A stretch of DNA of 40,609 nucleotides from Bacillota bacterium (GCA_029100605.1 JAQXPK010000082.1:1-40609), one strand, 5' to 3'. Numbered from the stretch's first letter, positions 1 through 8,886 are shown. A program made the numbers and translations. Notes: generated by a model from the sequence alone, not told the origin.

Positions 1-48
1 CTTTAATTCTTTCCGGCCTGAATTGCGCCAGAATGCGTTATCTTCCTT

Positions 49-122
49 GCTGGGCGGAAAGCCCAGCGGCGTCATCTGCCTTTTCTGGCACAATTCATTC
101 TCGGAAAGCTTTTAAAGCTTTC
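49..122. other. Non-coding window edge with two short palindromes
   Basis: I see no gene in bases 1-211. There is a 7-bp hairpin (GCTGGGC at 49-55, loop 56-60, GCCCAGC at 61-67) and an A/T-rich palindrome, GAAAGCTTT at 104-112 and AAAGCTTTC at 114-122 around one central base. Neither is followed by a clear T-tract on either strand, so I do not call a terminator. They may belong to the end of an upstream transcript cut by the window edge. Confidence 0.3.
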
Positions 123-211
123 AATCAAGAATTAGTATGAATCAATCGGCTTCGGCTGCGCATCGGATCTTTTACTGTCAGCTCGCCGATGGAATCCGAG
201 CTTTTAGAAAG

Positions 212-232
212 GCCGGGACGAATCGTCCCGGC
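212..232 (-). terminator. Probable terminator of the ZIP transporter gene
   Basis: GCCGGGACG and CGTCCCGGC form a perfect 9-bp stem with a 3-base loop, lying 24 bases beyond the stop codon of the minus-strand ZIP gene. Read on the minus strand it is followed by CTTTCT, a weak T-tract, so termination may be incomplete. Confidence 0.6.
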
Positions 233-256
233 ATCCAGGCGTTCCCGCAGGCGTGC

Positions 257-1105
257 TCACATATAAATAATCAGCAGGCCGGTCAGAAGACCGATGATCA
301 CGGCGGTAGCCGGGAGCTTGGAGCGCCACATGAGGATGGACTCCGGCAGCAGTTCGCCGAATACCACATACAGCATGGCGCCGGAGGCGAAGCTCAGCGA
401 CAGCGCCAGGGCAATGGGTCCCATGGCTCCCACGGTGAAGCCGAGCAGCGCGCCCAGAATGGTGGGAAAGCCTGTCAGCGCCGTGACGATCACGGCACGC
501 CATTTCGGCATTCCCCCGGAGATCAGCGGCACGGCGACCGCCATCCCCTCCGGAATGTTGTGCAGGCCAATGACGATTGCCATGGTCAGCCCGCCCCGGT
601 TCAAAAGGGTCTGCTTGGCGGTGCGGGCGAAGGACGCGCCGATGACCATGCCCTCCGGCACATTGTGCAGCGCAATGGCGGCTGCCATCACCAGCCCCGC
701 CAGGAACAATCCGCTGCGGGGCTGGCGGCCCTCCCGGTGCTCCTGCAAATGGTTCGCATGGGTCAACTCCTCCAGGGAGTCGGCGGTGCGGGGATGGTTC
801 TCGTCGATATGGGCCACCTCGTGGTTGGTATTGCGGTCAATCCAGGCGTTCAGCAAAGCGATCACCACATAGCCAACCAGAATTCCCGCCACAACCAGCC
901 AAACGTTGGTACTCATTTGATTCGGGTGCAGCGCCTCCGTCAGCAGGTCAAAACACACCACAGCGGTCATGACCCCCGCGGCAAAGGACAGAAGCAGGCT
1001 GACAGTCTTGCTGGAATCCTTGCGGAACAGGCAGGAGACCAGTCCACCCATCCCCGTTCCACCCATGCCGGCAAGGGCCGTTATCCCGATGATACTCCAT
1101 ATCAT
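257..1105 (-). CDS. ZIP family divalent metal transporter
   Basis: Predicted inner-membrane carrier that brings zinc or a related divalent metal (Mn, Fe) into the cytoplasm. About 282 residues with several hydrophobic helices. The two family hallmarks are present as LHNVPEGM and LHNIPEGM; in ZIP proteins these His, Asn, Pro-Glu-Gly residues of helices 4 and 5 form the binuclear metal site. A hydrophilic loop of about 50 residues, rich in His, Asp and Glu, precedes helix 4. I chose ATG at 1105, 12 bases after AAGGAGG; a TTG at 1114 in the same frame is only 3 bases from that site. The gene stands alone with its own promoter (1154-1182), a leader palindrome and a terminator. Family call is firm; the metal is not determined. 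Confidence 0.9.
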   Translation of the reverse strand: MIWSIIGITALAGMGGTGMGGLVSCLFRKDSSKTVSLLLSFAAGVMTAVVCFDLLTEALHPNQMSTNVWLVVAGILVGYVVIALLNAWIDRNTNHEVAHIDENHPRTADSLEELTHANHLQEHREGRQPRSGLFLAGLVMAAAIALHNVPEGMVIGASFARTAKQTLLNRGGLTMAIVIGLHNIPEGMAVAVPLISGGMPKWRAVIVTALTGFPTILGALLGFTVGAMGPIALALSLSFASGAMLYVVFGELLPESILMWRSKLPATAVIIGLLTGLLIIYM

Positions 1106-1126
1106 GTTTTCCAAATGCCTCCTTGT

Positions 1127-1142
1127 GTGAGACCGGTCTCAC
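1127..1142. promoter_or_regulatory. Perfect 16-bp palindrome at the ZIP transcription start
   Basis: GTGAGACCGGTCTCAC is a perfect palindrome lying between the predicted -10 box of the ZIP gene (1154-1159) and its ribosome binding site. It should begin about 5 bases into the transcript. The position fits an operator for a repressor, plausibly a metal sensor; no regulator is identified. Confidence 0.5.
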
Positions 1143-1153
1143 GTTTCCCGCAT

Positions 1154-1182
1154 ATCCTAGCACATTCCCCCTGATCTGTCAA
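1154..1182 (-). promoter_or_regulatory. Promoter of the ZIP gene
   Basis: On the minus strand TTGACA (1182-1177), a 17-base spacer and TAGGAT (1159-1154) make a good sigma-A type promoter, about 50 bases before the ZIP start codon. Confidence 0.75.
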
Positions 1183-1715
1183 TTTACGTTTTCCTTCGAC
1201 GTTCCCTTCGGGCAGCGGGAATCCACAGCCGCGGCAGCCGGAAGCTGACGGAACGCAATTCCGTGCCTGCAAGCTGCCGCCTCCGCGCCGGGCGCAAGCC
1301 TCGGATTCAGTCATCTCGCTGTCCCATTGGGGAAACCGGAGGCTGCCAAAAAACATGCCGGAGAACGCCCTGGAAGGACGTTTGCTTTCGCCTCATAAAC
1401 AAATTTTTTATCTCTCTCACAAATTTTTTGCAATATATCGGCGCATATCATGAAATCTGCCACTTTACTTGAGGGCTAAAATGTGTTAGACTATTAGCAT
1501 TCTTCCACTTTTTGAATTTTTTCCTTTCGGAAAATTCATTCCGATGTGTCCCTTCCCTCATCTGTAATTTGGCGTCCGCCATTTTATAGGCTGTCCGCCA
1601 GTTCCGCTCCGCAGCCGCCGCATGGAAGAAGCGTCCGGCAGAGAAGAACTGCGCGGGCGCTCATACCGGCCCTTTTCCAGGCCGGCTCCCTTATCAACCG
1701 GAGAACAAGAAAGGA
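1183..1715. other. Long intergenic leader region upstream of the peptide importer operon
   Basis: No gene is supported here. From 1183 to 1390 I see nothing recognisable. The later part is A/T-rich and carries two copies of ACAAATTTTTT (1399-1409 and 1419-1429, exactly 20 bases apart), a candidate promoter at 1469-1497, an interrupted inverted repeat GAATTTT (1514-1520) / AAAATTC (1531-1537), and a CCGGCC (1666-1671) / GGCCGG (1680-1685) hairpin just before the ribosome binding site. This looks like a regulated promoter with a structured leader of about 220 bases. Confidence 0.5.
1469..1497 (+). promoter_or_regulatory. Candidate promoter of the peptide importer operon
   Basis: TTGAGG (1469-1474), 17-base spacer, TATTAG (1492-1497). 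It is a moderate match, and the best I find upstream of the operon. The two ACAAATTTTTT direct repeats lie 40-70 bases upstream. Confidence 0.5.
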
Positions 1716-1724
1716 ATGATCACG

Positions 1725-3746
1725 ATGCAAACAATGAAACGACTGCTCGCCGCCGTGCTGACCCTGACCATGGTTTTCGCGCTGGCTGCCTGCGGCGGAA
1801 ACTCCGGCGCGGCTGACAGTGCCACCACAGGTGCCGCCGCTCCTGCGGAGACCGCCGCTCCTGTGACCGAGAACGCGGTGTACAGAACCCTGTATGCCTC
1901 CGAGGTCACCACCCTGAACTACCTGATCACCGGTCGGACCAACGAGCTGACCATCGCCGCCAACGTGGTAGACTGCCTGGTGGAGTATGACTCCTACGGC
2001 AACGTTCAGGCTGCTCTGGCAACCGACTGGGAGCAGAATGAGGACGCCACCGTCTGGACCTTCCACATCCGTGAGGGTGTGAACTGGGTCGACAAGGACG
2101 GCAACGTTGTCGCTCCCGTCACCGCCAACGACTGGGTCTCTTCCGCCCGGTATGTCTGTGACGCCGCCAACGATTCCGACACCTTCTACCTGATGGGCGA
2201 CGTTGTCGCCGGCGCCAACGCGTACTACGACTGGACCGCCTACCAGATGGCTCTGCCTACCGCCACCGACGGCACCGATGAAAACGGCAACCCCGTGAAG
2301 ATCATCACCGACGAGGACGGTGAAGAGTCTGTCCTGGAGGAGGTTCCCGAAGCCTCCGTTGAAGACATCGGCGTCAAGGCGCTGGATGACTACACCCTGG
2401 AATTCACCCTGGAGTCTCCCCGCCCTTACTTCCTGTCCATGGTCTCCTTCGGCCCCTACATGCCTGTGTACGGCCCCTTCCTGGAGCAGTGCGGCAGCAA
2501 GTTCGGCACGGATAACAGCAACCTTCTGTACAACGGTGCGTTCGTTCTGTCCACCTATCAGCCCCAGCAGCAGCGTGTCCTGACCAAGAACGCCTCCTAC
2601 TGGGATAAGGACAATGTGTTCCTGGACGCCATCCAGATGACCTACAACGCCGAGGCCTCCTCTATCTCCACCACCATGTACCAGTCCGGTGAAGTGGATC
2701 AGGCGGACGTTTCCTCCAACCTGCTGTCTGCCATGATGGCTGATCCCGCCACCAAGGATCTGATCCATCCCACCCGTTCCGATACTTCCTACGCCTACTG
2801 GTATCTGTTCAACTTCGATCCCAACTTTGACGAAGAGTATGAGCCGGAGAACTGGAACCTCGCCGTGAACAACGAGAACTTCCGCAAGTCCATCGTTCAC
2901 GCCTTCAACCGGATGCCTGCTCTGGCGACCAACGACCGCATCGATCCCGAATCCTTGAAGTGCAACACCATCACCCCCTCCGGCTTTGCCTCCGCCTCCA
3001 AGGATTACGCCTACTACGGCGACCTTGCCAAGTACACCGAGGGCGACAACTTTGACGCCGATCTGGCGCTGGAGTATAAGGAAAAGGCCGTTGAGGAGCT
3101 GACCGCCGCCGGTGCCACTTTCCCCGTGAAGATGCTCATGTGCTTCAACCCCACCTCCCCCAACTGGGCAGAGGAGTGCCAGGTTGTAGAGCAGACCATT
3201 GAGAACATTCTGGGCAGCGACTATGTGGACATCATCGTCCAGGCCGGCCCCGAAACCGGTTTCCTGAGCGCCATCCGCCGCAGCGGCAAGTATGCCTTCA
3301 TGAAGTGCAACTGGGGCGCTGACTACGCTGATCCCGAGACCTGGACCGATCCCTTCATCAGCTGGACGGACAGCAACGGTGAAGTGGACAGCAACAGCTA
3401 CAGCTTCATCTGCAACAGCACCGATCCCACGACCCAGGCTCTGTACGCGGAGTATATGGATCTGGTGAACGCCGCCAAGGCCATCACCGACCCCAACGAG
3501 ATGGATGCCCGGTATGAAGCCTTCGCCAAGGCCGAGGCTTTCCTGCTGGATCACGCCTTCGCCATTCCCTTCTCCATCAGCAACCGCAGCTATCAGATGT
3601 GCAACCTGAACACCTTCGAGGGTCAGTACGCCTCCTTCGGTATGGCGAACCTGCGCTACAAGGGTGAGCATCTGTATTCCACCTCCATGAGCCTGGAGCA
3701 GTACCAGCAGGCCTACGCCGATTGGCAGGCCAAGATGGCTGGCTGA
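1725..3746 (+). CDS. Peptide ABC transporter substrate-binding lipoprotein (OppA/DppA-binding-protein family)
   Basis: Solute-binding protein of the SBP_bac_5 family, anchored outside the membrane, that delivers peptides to the permease encoded next. About 673 residues, longer than the usual 530-550. It begins with a type II signal peptide ending in LAAC, so Cys23 would be lipidated. An acidic insert (about residues 185-210, many Asp and Glu) accounts for part of the extra length. ATG at 1725 is preferred because AAAGGA lies 9 bases before it; the in-frame ATG at 1716 touches that site. It is the first gene of the operon and is separated from the permeases by hairpins that may favour its mRNA. 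Substrate is inferred from the downstream murein-peptide enzymes: D-amino-acid-containing cell-wall peptides. Sequence alone does not prove this. Confidence 0.9.
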   Translation: MQTMKRLLAAVLTLTMVFALAACGGNSGAADSATTGAAAPAETAAPVTENAVYRTLYASEVTTLNYLITGRTNELTIAANVVDCLVEYDSYGNVQAALATDWEQNEDATVWTFHIREGVNWVDKDGNVVAPVTANDWVSSARYVCDAANDSDTFYLMGDVVAGANAYYDWTAYQMALPTATDGTDENGNPVKIITDEDGEESVLEEVPEASVEDIGVKALDDYTLEFTLESPRPYFLSMVSFGPYMPVYGPFLEQCGSKFGTDNSNLLYNGAFVLSTYQPQQQRVLTKNASYWDKDNVFLDAIQMTYNAEASSISTTMYQSGEVDQADVSSNLLSAMMADPATKDLIHPTRSDTSYAYWYLFNFDPNFDEEYEPENWNLAVNNENFRKSIVHAFNRMPALATNDRIDPESLKCNTITPSGFASASKDYAYYGDLAKYTEGDNFDADLALEYKEKAVEELTAAGATFPVKMLMCFNPTSPNWAEECQVVEQTIENILGSDYVDIIVQAGPETGFLSAIRRSGKYAFMKCNWGADYADPETWTDPFISWTDSNGEVDSNSYSFICNSTDPTTQALYAEYMDLVNAAKAITDPNEMDARYEAFAKAEAFLLDHAFAIPFSISNRSYQMCNLNTFEGQYASFGMANLRYKGEHLYSTSMSLEQYQQAYADWQAKMAG

Positions 3747-3770
3747 TTTCCGGCACACAACGCAAATTAC

Positions 3771-3802
3771 GAGAGAAGCCCTCGCCTTCGGGGGCTTCTC
3801 TC
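3771..3802 (+). other. Intercistronic hairpin between the binding protein and permease genes
   Basis: GAGAGAAGCCC (3771-3781) and GGGCTTCTCTC (3792-3802) pair perfectly over 11 bp around a 10-base loop. No T-run follows, so it is not a classic terminator. Such hairpins after binding-protein genes are known to protect the upstream mRNA and raise its yield relative to the permease genes. A second imperfect hairpin lies at 3838-3871. Confidence 0.6.
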
Positions 3803-3908
3803 AAAGCCGTATTATTTGGTTTCGTTTTCGGAGCCTGTACCGGTGCCGCTCCCAGGGAAACGGCAGCGGTATTGGCTCTGAGCCGCGCACAACCCAGGAG
3901 GACTTCAT

Positions 3909-4877
3909 ATGGCAAAATACATAACAAAACGCGTCCTGCGATCTCTCGTCACCATGTTCATCATCATCACGGTTCTCTTTGCCCTTCTGCGGCTGATGCC
4001 TATCGAGGGATACTTTGAAAACTACGACAAGATGAGCGCCACCCAGGTGCAGGTCAAACTTCAATCCCTCGGCCTGACCGATTCGCTGCCCAAGCAGCTT
4101 CTGCGGTTTTACAAGCAGATTTTCCACGGCGATCTGGGGGAATCCAACGTCTACCGCAAGGGCGTTGCCATCACGGAGATCATCGCGGAGAAAATTCCCA
4201 TTTCCCTGAAGCTGGGGCTGATCTCCCTGGCCATCGCTCTGGCGGTGGGACTTCCCCTGGGCGTGCTGATGGCCCGGAGCACCCGGACGCGGTTCAAAAT
4301 TGGAGACCGGCTGGGCACGGTGTTCATCGTGCTGGTGCAGGCCATGCCCTCGGCTGTGTATCACATTCTGATCCAGTTTGCCGGTTCCCAGACCTACATC
4401 GGCAAGGAAATTCTGGGTCTGCCCATGCTGTTCGACGCGTCCAACCCCAAAAGCTACATTCTTCCCGTGATTTCTCTGTCCATCGGCAACATTGCCTACT
4501 ACGCCATGTGGCTGCGGCGGTACATGGTGGACGAGTCCAACAAGGACTATATCCGCCTGGCCCGGGCCAAGGGCGTTCCGAACAGCAAAATTTCCTTCCG
4601 CCACGTGTTCCGCAACGCCTTTGTCCCTCTGGTGCAGTACATCCCCAACTCCATCCTGTTTACCCTGATGGGCTCGCTGTACGTGGAATCTCTGTACTCC
4701 GTGCCCGGTATGGGCGGCCTGCTGGTCACCGCCATCAAGCGCCAGGACAACACCCTGGTGCAGGCGCTGGTGCTGATTTACGCCGTGATTTCCATTCTGG
4801 GTCTGCTCTTCGGCGACATTCTCATGGGCATCGTCGATCCCCGGATCAGTTTCGCAAAGAAGGAGGGCTCCCGCTGA
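3909..4877 (+). CDS. Peptide ABC transporter permease, DppB/OppB type
   Basis: First membrane subunit of the importer, 322 residues. It has an N-terminal helix, a periplasmic stretch, then a core of about five more helices. The cytoplasmic coupling loop (EAA motif) reads DYIRLARAKGV and docks on the ATPases. AGGAGG precedes ATG at 3909. The stop codon overlaps the start of the next permease gene (TGATG), which indicates translational coupling. Together with the next three genes it forms a typical five-part peptide importer. Confidence 0.92.
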   Translation: MAKYITKRVLRSLVTMFIIITVLFALLRLMPIEGYFENYDKMSATQVQVKLQSLGLTDSLPKQLLRFYKQIFHGDLGESNVYRKGVAITEIIAEKIPISLKLGLISLAIALAVGLPLGVLMARSTRTRFKIGDRLGTVFIVLVQAMPSAVYHILIQFAGSQTYIGKEILGLPMLFDASNPKSYILPVISLSIGNIAYYAMWLRRYMVDESNKDYIRLARAKGVPNSKISFRHVFRNAFVPLVQYIPNSILFTLMGSLYVESLYSVPGMGGLLVTAIKRQDNTLVQALVLIYAVISILGLLFGDILMGIVDPRISFAKKEGSR

Positions 4878-5908
4878 TGAAACGTTCTTCCTTCCGTCCC
4901 ATCCGCCGCCAGATGACCGAAGCTCTGGAGGACAAGCTCACCGAGCAGCTGAAGCAGGAGGTGCACCCCCCGATGTCCGACGAGGAGGCCTTCTCCTTCG
5001 CCGAATTCAACGCCGAGGACGCGGAGCGGGGCGGCTATTCCGATTATTCCTACTGGAAGTCCACCCTCCGGGCTTTTTTCCAGAACAAAATCGCTGTGTT
5101 TTTCCTCATCGTCATGGTGACGGTGCTGTTGTTCACCTTCATCCAGCCCTATCTGCCCGGTCAGAAGGATCCCCTGCTGATTCACAATGACGAATGGGGT
5201 CTGCCCCTGAACAACATTCCACCCAACAAGGAATTCTGGTTCGGCACCAACGCCATCGGTCAGGATCTCTGGGCGAGAATCTGGTCCGGCACCCGCACTT
5301 CTTTGTTCATCGGCTTCACCGTAGCTCTGGTGGAAGCCGTAGTCGGCATCTTCGTGGGAATTCTGTGGGGCTATGTCCGCAAGCTGGATTTCTTCTTTAC
5401 GGAGCTGTATAACATTCTGGACAACATTCCCCAGACATTGCTTCTGATCCTGATCTCCTACGTGCTGAAGCCCGGCGTATCCACCATCATCTTTGCCCTG
5501 TCCCTGACCGGCTGGCTGGATATGGCTCGGTTCATCCGCAATCAGATCATCATTATCCGGGATCGGGACTACAACCTGGCCTCCCGGTGCCTGGGCATCT
5601 CCACCGGGCGGATTATGGTCAAGAATCTGCTGCCCTACCTGGTATCCGTGATTACCATGCGCATGGCGCTGGCAATCCCCTCCGCCATCGGCAACGAGGT
5701 GTTTGTCACCTATATTGGCATCGGCCTGCCGGTGGACATTCCCTCTCTGGGCAACCTGATTCAGACCGGACGCTCCCTGATGACCGTAGCGTCTCTGCGC
5801 TACCAGCTGTTCTTCCCCGTAGCCGTGCTGGTGGTCATTACTGTCTCTTTCTACATCATCGGCAACGCCTTCGCCGACGCCGCCGATCCCAAAAACCACG
5901 TCAAATAA
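4877..5908 (+). CDS. Peptide ABC transporter permease, DppC/OppC type
   Basis: Second membrane subunit, 343 residues. It has an unusually long, charged N-terminal segment of about 65 residues before the first helix (FFLIVMVTVLLFTF), then the OppC_N and BPD_transp_1 core. The EAA-like loop reads RDYNLASRCLGIS. ATG at 4877 overlaps the previous stop codon and is preceded by AGGAGGG. It pairs with the DppB-like subunit to form the channel. Confidence 0.92.
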   Translation: MKRSSFRPIRRQMTEALEDKLTEQLKQEVHPPMSDEEAFSFAEFNAEDAERGGYSDYSYWKSTLRAFFQNKIAVFFLIVMVTVLLFTFIQPYLPGQKDPLLIHNDEWGLPLNNIPPNKEFWFGTNAIGQDLWARIWSGTRTSLFIGFTVALVEAVVGIFVGILWGYVRKLDFFFTELYNILDNIPQTLLLILISYVLKPGVSTIIFALSLTGWLDMARFIRNQIIIIRDRDYNLASRCLGISTGRIMVKNLLPYLVSVITMRMALAIPSAIGNEVFVTYIGIGLPVDIPSLGNLIQTGRSLMTVASLRYQLFFPVAVLVVITVSFYIIGNAFADAADPKNHVK

Positions 5909-5921
5909 GGAGGGAAATGCT

Positions 5922-6968
5922 GTGGACGATCAAAATGTCATTCTCTCCATCCGGGATTTGAACGTGAAATTCACCCTTCGCGGTCAGGTTCTCCACGCCA
6001 TCCGCGGCGTGTCCCTGGACGTGTATCAGGGCGAAAGCCTCGCCATCGTAGGCGAATCCGGCTCCGGTAAATCCGTGTTCGTCAAGTGCACCATGGGTCT
6101 GCTGGACGCCAACGGCTTTATCGACAGCGGCTCTATCCTCTACAACGGCATGGATCTGACCAAGTTCAAAACCGACAAGGACTGGCTGAAAATCCGGGGT
6201 CGGGAAATCGCCATGGTGTTCCAGGATCCCATGACCTCCCTCAACCCCCTGAAAACCATCGGCAAGCAGATCCAGGAAGCCGTGGAGCTGCACCAGGGGC
6301 TCAGGGGCAAGGCGGCCTATGACGCCGTTCTGGAGGTGCTCTCCGACGTGGGCATCGACGATCCCCCGCGGCGCTACGGGCAGTACCCCCACGAATTTTC
6401 CGGCGGTATGCGCCAACGGGTGGTCATCGCCATCGCCGTGGCCTGCCGTCCCAAAATTCTGATCTGTGACGAGCCCACCACCGCCCTGGACGTGACCATT
6501 CAGGCGCAGATTCTGGAGCTTATCAAGGCCATGCAGAAAAAGTACAACCTGACCACCATCTACATCACCCATGATCTGGGCGTGGTCGCCAACGTGGCTG
6601 ACCGGATCGCCGTTATGTACGCGGGGGATATTGTGGAGCTAGGTAAGTGCGACGAGGTGTTCTACGACCCCCGGCACCCCTACACCTGGGCGCTGCTGTC
6701 CTCCCTGCCCCAGCTGGGCGTCAAGGACGAGCCACTGTACTCCATTCAGGGTACGCCGCCCAACCTTTTCCACGAGGTGAAGGGCGATGCCTTTGCCCCC
6801 CGGAACCCCAAAGCACTGAAAATCGACTTTGTAGAGCGGCCTCCCTTCTTTGAGGTGACGCCTACCCACTATGCCCGCACCTGGCTGCTGGATCCCCGGG
6901 CTCCCAAGGTGGAGCCGCCGGAGCACGTCCGCGTTCTGCGGGAGAAGGGAGTGAACCGCGTTGGCTGA
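5922..6968 (+). CDS. Peptide ABC transporter ATPase, DppD/OppD type
   Basis: Cytoplasmic ATPase driving peptide import, 348 residues. Motifs in order: Walker A GESGSGKS (Lys50), Q-loop [11 protein letters not shown], signature FSGGMRQRV, Walker [12 protein letters not shown], switch histidine in YITHDLGVV, and the C-terminal oligopeptide-ABC extension beginning [12 protein letters not shown]. The start is GTG at 5922, directed by AAGGAGGG that overlaps the previous stop codon; the nearby ATG at 5917 is out of frame. It works as a heterodimer with the next gene product. Confidence 0.93.
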   Translation: MDDQNVILSIRDLNVKFTLRGQVLHAIRGVSLDVYQGESLAIVGESGSGKSVFVKCTMGLLDANGFIDSGSILYNGMDLTKFKTDKDWLKIRGREIAMVFQDPMTSLNPLKTIGKQIQEAVELHQGLRGKAAYDAVLEVLSDVGIDDPPRRYGQYPHEFSGGMRQRVVIAIAVACRPKILICDEPTTALDVTIQAQILELIKAMQKKYNLTTIYITHDLGVVANVADRIAVMYAGDIVELGKCDEVFYDPRHPYTWALLSSLPQLGVKDEPLYSIQGTPPNLFHEVKGDAFAPRNPKALKIDFVERPPFFEVTPTHYARTWLLDPRAPKVEPPEHVRVLREKGVNRVG

Positions 6969-7896
6969 AGACAGAAAGAAGCTGGTGGAAGTCCAGGATC
7001 TCACCGTGCAGTTCGGCTCCCGGCGGCATCCCTTTACCGCGGTGGACAAGGTTTCCTTCCACATTTATCAGGGCGAGACCTTCGGCCTGGTGGGCGAGTC
7101 CGGCTCCGGCAAGACCACTATCGGCCGCGCCATCATCCGCATTCACCCCACCGCAGGCGGTAAGATCCTATTCGACGGGAAACAGATCAATGGACGGATT
7201 TCCCGATCCCTGGATCGGGAGGTCACCCGGCGGATTCAGATGATCTTCCAGGATCCTATGTCCTCCCTGAACGAACGAGCCAAGGTGGACTATATTGTCA
7301 GTGAGGGACTGTACGCCGGTGGACACCACACTCCGGAAGAAGAGCGCAAGGCGAAGGTCGCCAAAGCCCTGTCCGATGTGGGTCTGCTGCCCGAATTTGC
7401 CAGCCGGTTTCCCCACGAGTTCTCCGGCGGTCAGCGCCAGCGTATCGGCATTGCCCGGGCGCTGATTATGGAGCCGGACTTCATCATCGCCGACGAGCCC
7501 ATTTCCGCCCTGGACGTATCCATCCGGGCTCAGGTGCTGAATCTGCTGTCCAAGCTCCAGAAGGAGCGGAACCTCACCTATTTGTTCATTGCCCACGATC
7601 TGTCGGTGGTTCGCTTCATCTGCGACCGCATCGCCGTCATCCACAAGGGCAAGATCGTGGAGCTGGCGGAAAGCGAGGAGCTGTTCGCCCATCCCCTGCA
7701 CCCCTACACCCGGGCGCTGCTGTCCGCCATTCCCCAGCCCGACCCCATCGCGGAGCGGCAGAAGAAGCTCCTTGTCTACGACCCCAGCTGCCACCACTAC
7801 AGCGAAACCAACCAGCCCGCCTGGACCGAGATCGTTCCCGGTCACTTTGTCCTCGCCAGCGAGGAAGAGCTGGAAGCCTACAGAAAACAGTTTTGA
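6961..7896 (+). CDS. Peptide ABC transporter ATPase, DppF/OppF type
   Basis: Second ATPase of the importer, 311 residues. Walker [10 protein letters not shown] (Lys51), Q-loop [11 protein letters not shown], signature [15 protein letters not shown], Walker [13 protein letters not shown], switch histidine in FIAHDLSVV, and the family tail [16 protein letters not shown]. Start is TTG at 6961, which overlaps the end of the previous gene by 8 bases; GGGAG lies upstream. A strong hairpin with a T-tract follows this gene and separates the transporter genes from the enzyme genes. Confidence 0.93.
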   Translation: MAEDRKKLVEVQDLTVQFGSRRHPFTAVDKVSFHIYQGETFGLVGESGSGKTTIGRAIIRIHPTAGGKILFDGKQINGRISRSLDREVTRRIQMIFQDPMSSLNERAKVDYIVSEGLYAGGHHTPEEERKAKVAKALSDVGLLPEFASRFPHEFSGGQRQRIGIARALIMEPDFIIADEPISALDVSIRAQVLNLLSKLQKERNLTYLFIAHDLSVVRFICDRIAVIHKGKIVELAESEELFAHPLHPYTRALLSAIPQPDPIAERQKKLLVYDPSCHHYSETNQPAWTEIVPGHFVLASEEELEAYRKQF

Positions 7897-7903
7897 TTTT
7901 CTT

Positions 7904-7954
7904 TTGCAAGCAGAACACAGGCGCGTGTTCTGCTTGCAACCATTTTCTTTTTTT
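7904..7954 (+). terminator. Terminator-like hairpin inside the operon (possible attenuator)
   Basis: Perfect 15-bp stem: TTGCAAGCAGAACAC (7904-7918), 6-base loop, GTGTTCTGCTTGCAA (7925-7939). CCATTTTCTTTTTTT follows after the stem. The ldcA-like gene starts at 7967, so this must be a partial or regulated terminator if the enzymes are expressed from the operon promoter. Confidence 0.75.
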
Positions 7955-7966
7955 GAGGTATCTGCC

Positions 7967-8884
7967 ATGATCGAACCCAAGCCTCTGTTTCCCGGCGCCC
8001 GGGTGGCGCTGGTGGGCCCCGCCTCCGCCGTGCCGGAGGAAAAGCTTCAGCCTGCCCTTGACCTGGTTCGGCAGCTGGGCATGGAGCCAGTGCCGTACCC
8101 CTCCTGCTATTTTGCCAACCGGGACGGCTACTTTGCCGCCTCCGACACCCAGCGGGGGGCGGACATCAACCGTGCCTTTGCCGATCAAACCATCGACGGC
8201 ATCTGGTGTATCCGGGGCGGCTACGGCGCTCACCGGATTCTGCCCCTGCTGGACGCCGAGCTCATCCGCCGCAATCCCAAGTGGTTCGGCGGTTACTCCG
8301 ATGTCACCGCCCTGCACACCTTCCTGAATCAGGTCTGCGGTCTCGTCACCTACCACTGCACCATGCCCTCCACGGAGCCGCACCCGGACGATTACACCCT
8401 GGGGTATCTGAAAAAGGCTCTGTTTGGCGGTCTTACCGGCTCCCTTTCCAATCCAGAGGGGCAAGGCATCCGCACGCTGGTGCCGGGACAGGCGGAGGGC
8501 GTCCTCTGCGGCGGCAATCTTTCTCTGCTGGCAGCTTCCTTGGGCACGCCCTGGGAAATCGAGACAAAGGGCAAGCTGCTCTTTCTGGAGGACATCGGAG
8601 AAAAGACCTACCGCATTGACAGTATGCTCACCCAGCTGCGCAACGCCGGGAAATTTCGGGACTGCGCCGGCATCCTTCTGGGTGCCTGGACGGACTGCGT
8701 GCCGGAAATGCCGGAGCGCACGCTGACCCTGGACGAGATCTTTGCCCAGCTCATTGTCCCCACAGGGAAGCCCGCCGTTATGAACGTTGCCTGCGGCCAC
8801 TGTGCCACGACGATGGCTCTGCCCATGGGCGGAAATTGCCGTCTGGACGCGGATAAGCGCGAAATCACGCTGGAAGGGGTGTAA
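7967..8884 (+). CDS. ldcA: LD-carboxypeptidase, S66 family (LdcA/YkfA-like)
   Basis: Predicted cytoplasmic serine peptidase that removes the terminal D-Ala from murein tetrapeptides. About 305 residues, normal for the family, and no signal peptide. Features: N-terminal GPASA, IRGGYGAHRILPLLD, nucleophile Ser111 in GYSDVTALH, GGNLSLLAASLGTP, the acidic member in LEDIGEKTYRID (Glu208 or Glu212), and His278 in CGHCATT. The Ser-to-His spacing of 167 is close to that of characterised LdcA enzymes. ATG at 7967 has GAGG 9 bases upstream. First of four tightly packed hydrolase genes (gaps of 2, 1 and 15 bases). The S66 family also includes the microcin C immunity enzyme MccF, so a different amide substrate is possible, but the context favours murein peptides. 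Confidence 0.87.
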   Translation: MIEPKPLFPGARVALVGPASAVPEEKLQPALDLVRQLGMEPVPYPSCYFANRDGYFAASDTQRGADINRAFADQTIDGIWCIRGGYGAHRILPLLDAELIRRNPKWFGGYSDVTALHTFLNQVCGLVTYHCTMPSTEPHPDDYTLGYLKKALFGGLTGSLSNPEGQGIRTLVPGQAEGVLCGGNLSLLAASLGTPWEIETKGKLLFLEDIGEKTYRIDSMLTQLRNAGKFRDCAGILLGAWTDCVPEMPERTLTLDEIFAQLIVPTGKPAVMNVACGHCATTMALPMGGNCRLDADKREITLEGV

Positions 8885-8886
8885 AC

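Noticed and set aside
1514..1537. CodY box
   Set aside because: Half-sites resemble the consensus but are separated by 10 bases instead of the compact 15-base palindrome; kept only as a weak suggestion.
1584..3758. Antisense frame of 724 codons opposite the substrate-binding protein
   Set aside because: Same shadow effect; low-complexity Gly/Val-rich product with no recognisable domain, and the plus-strand lipoprotein is clear.
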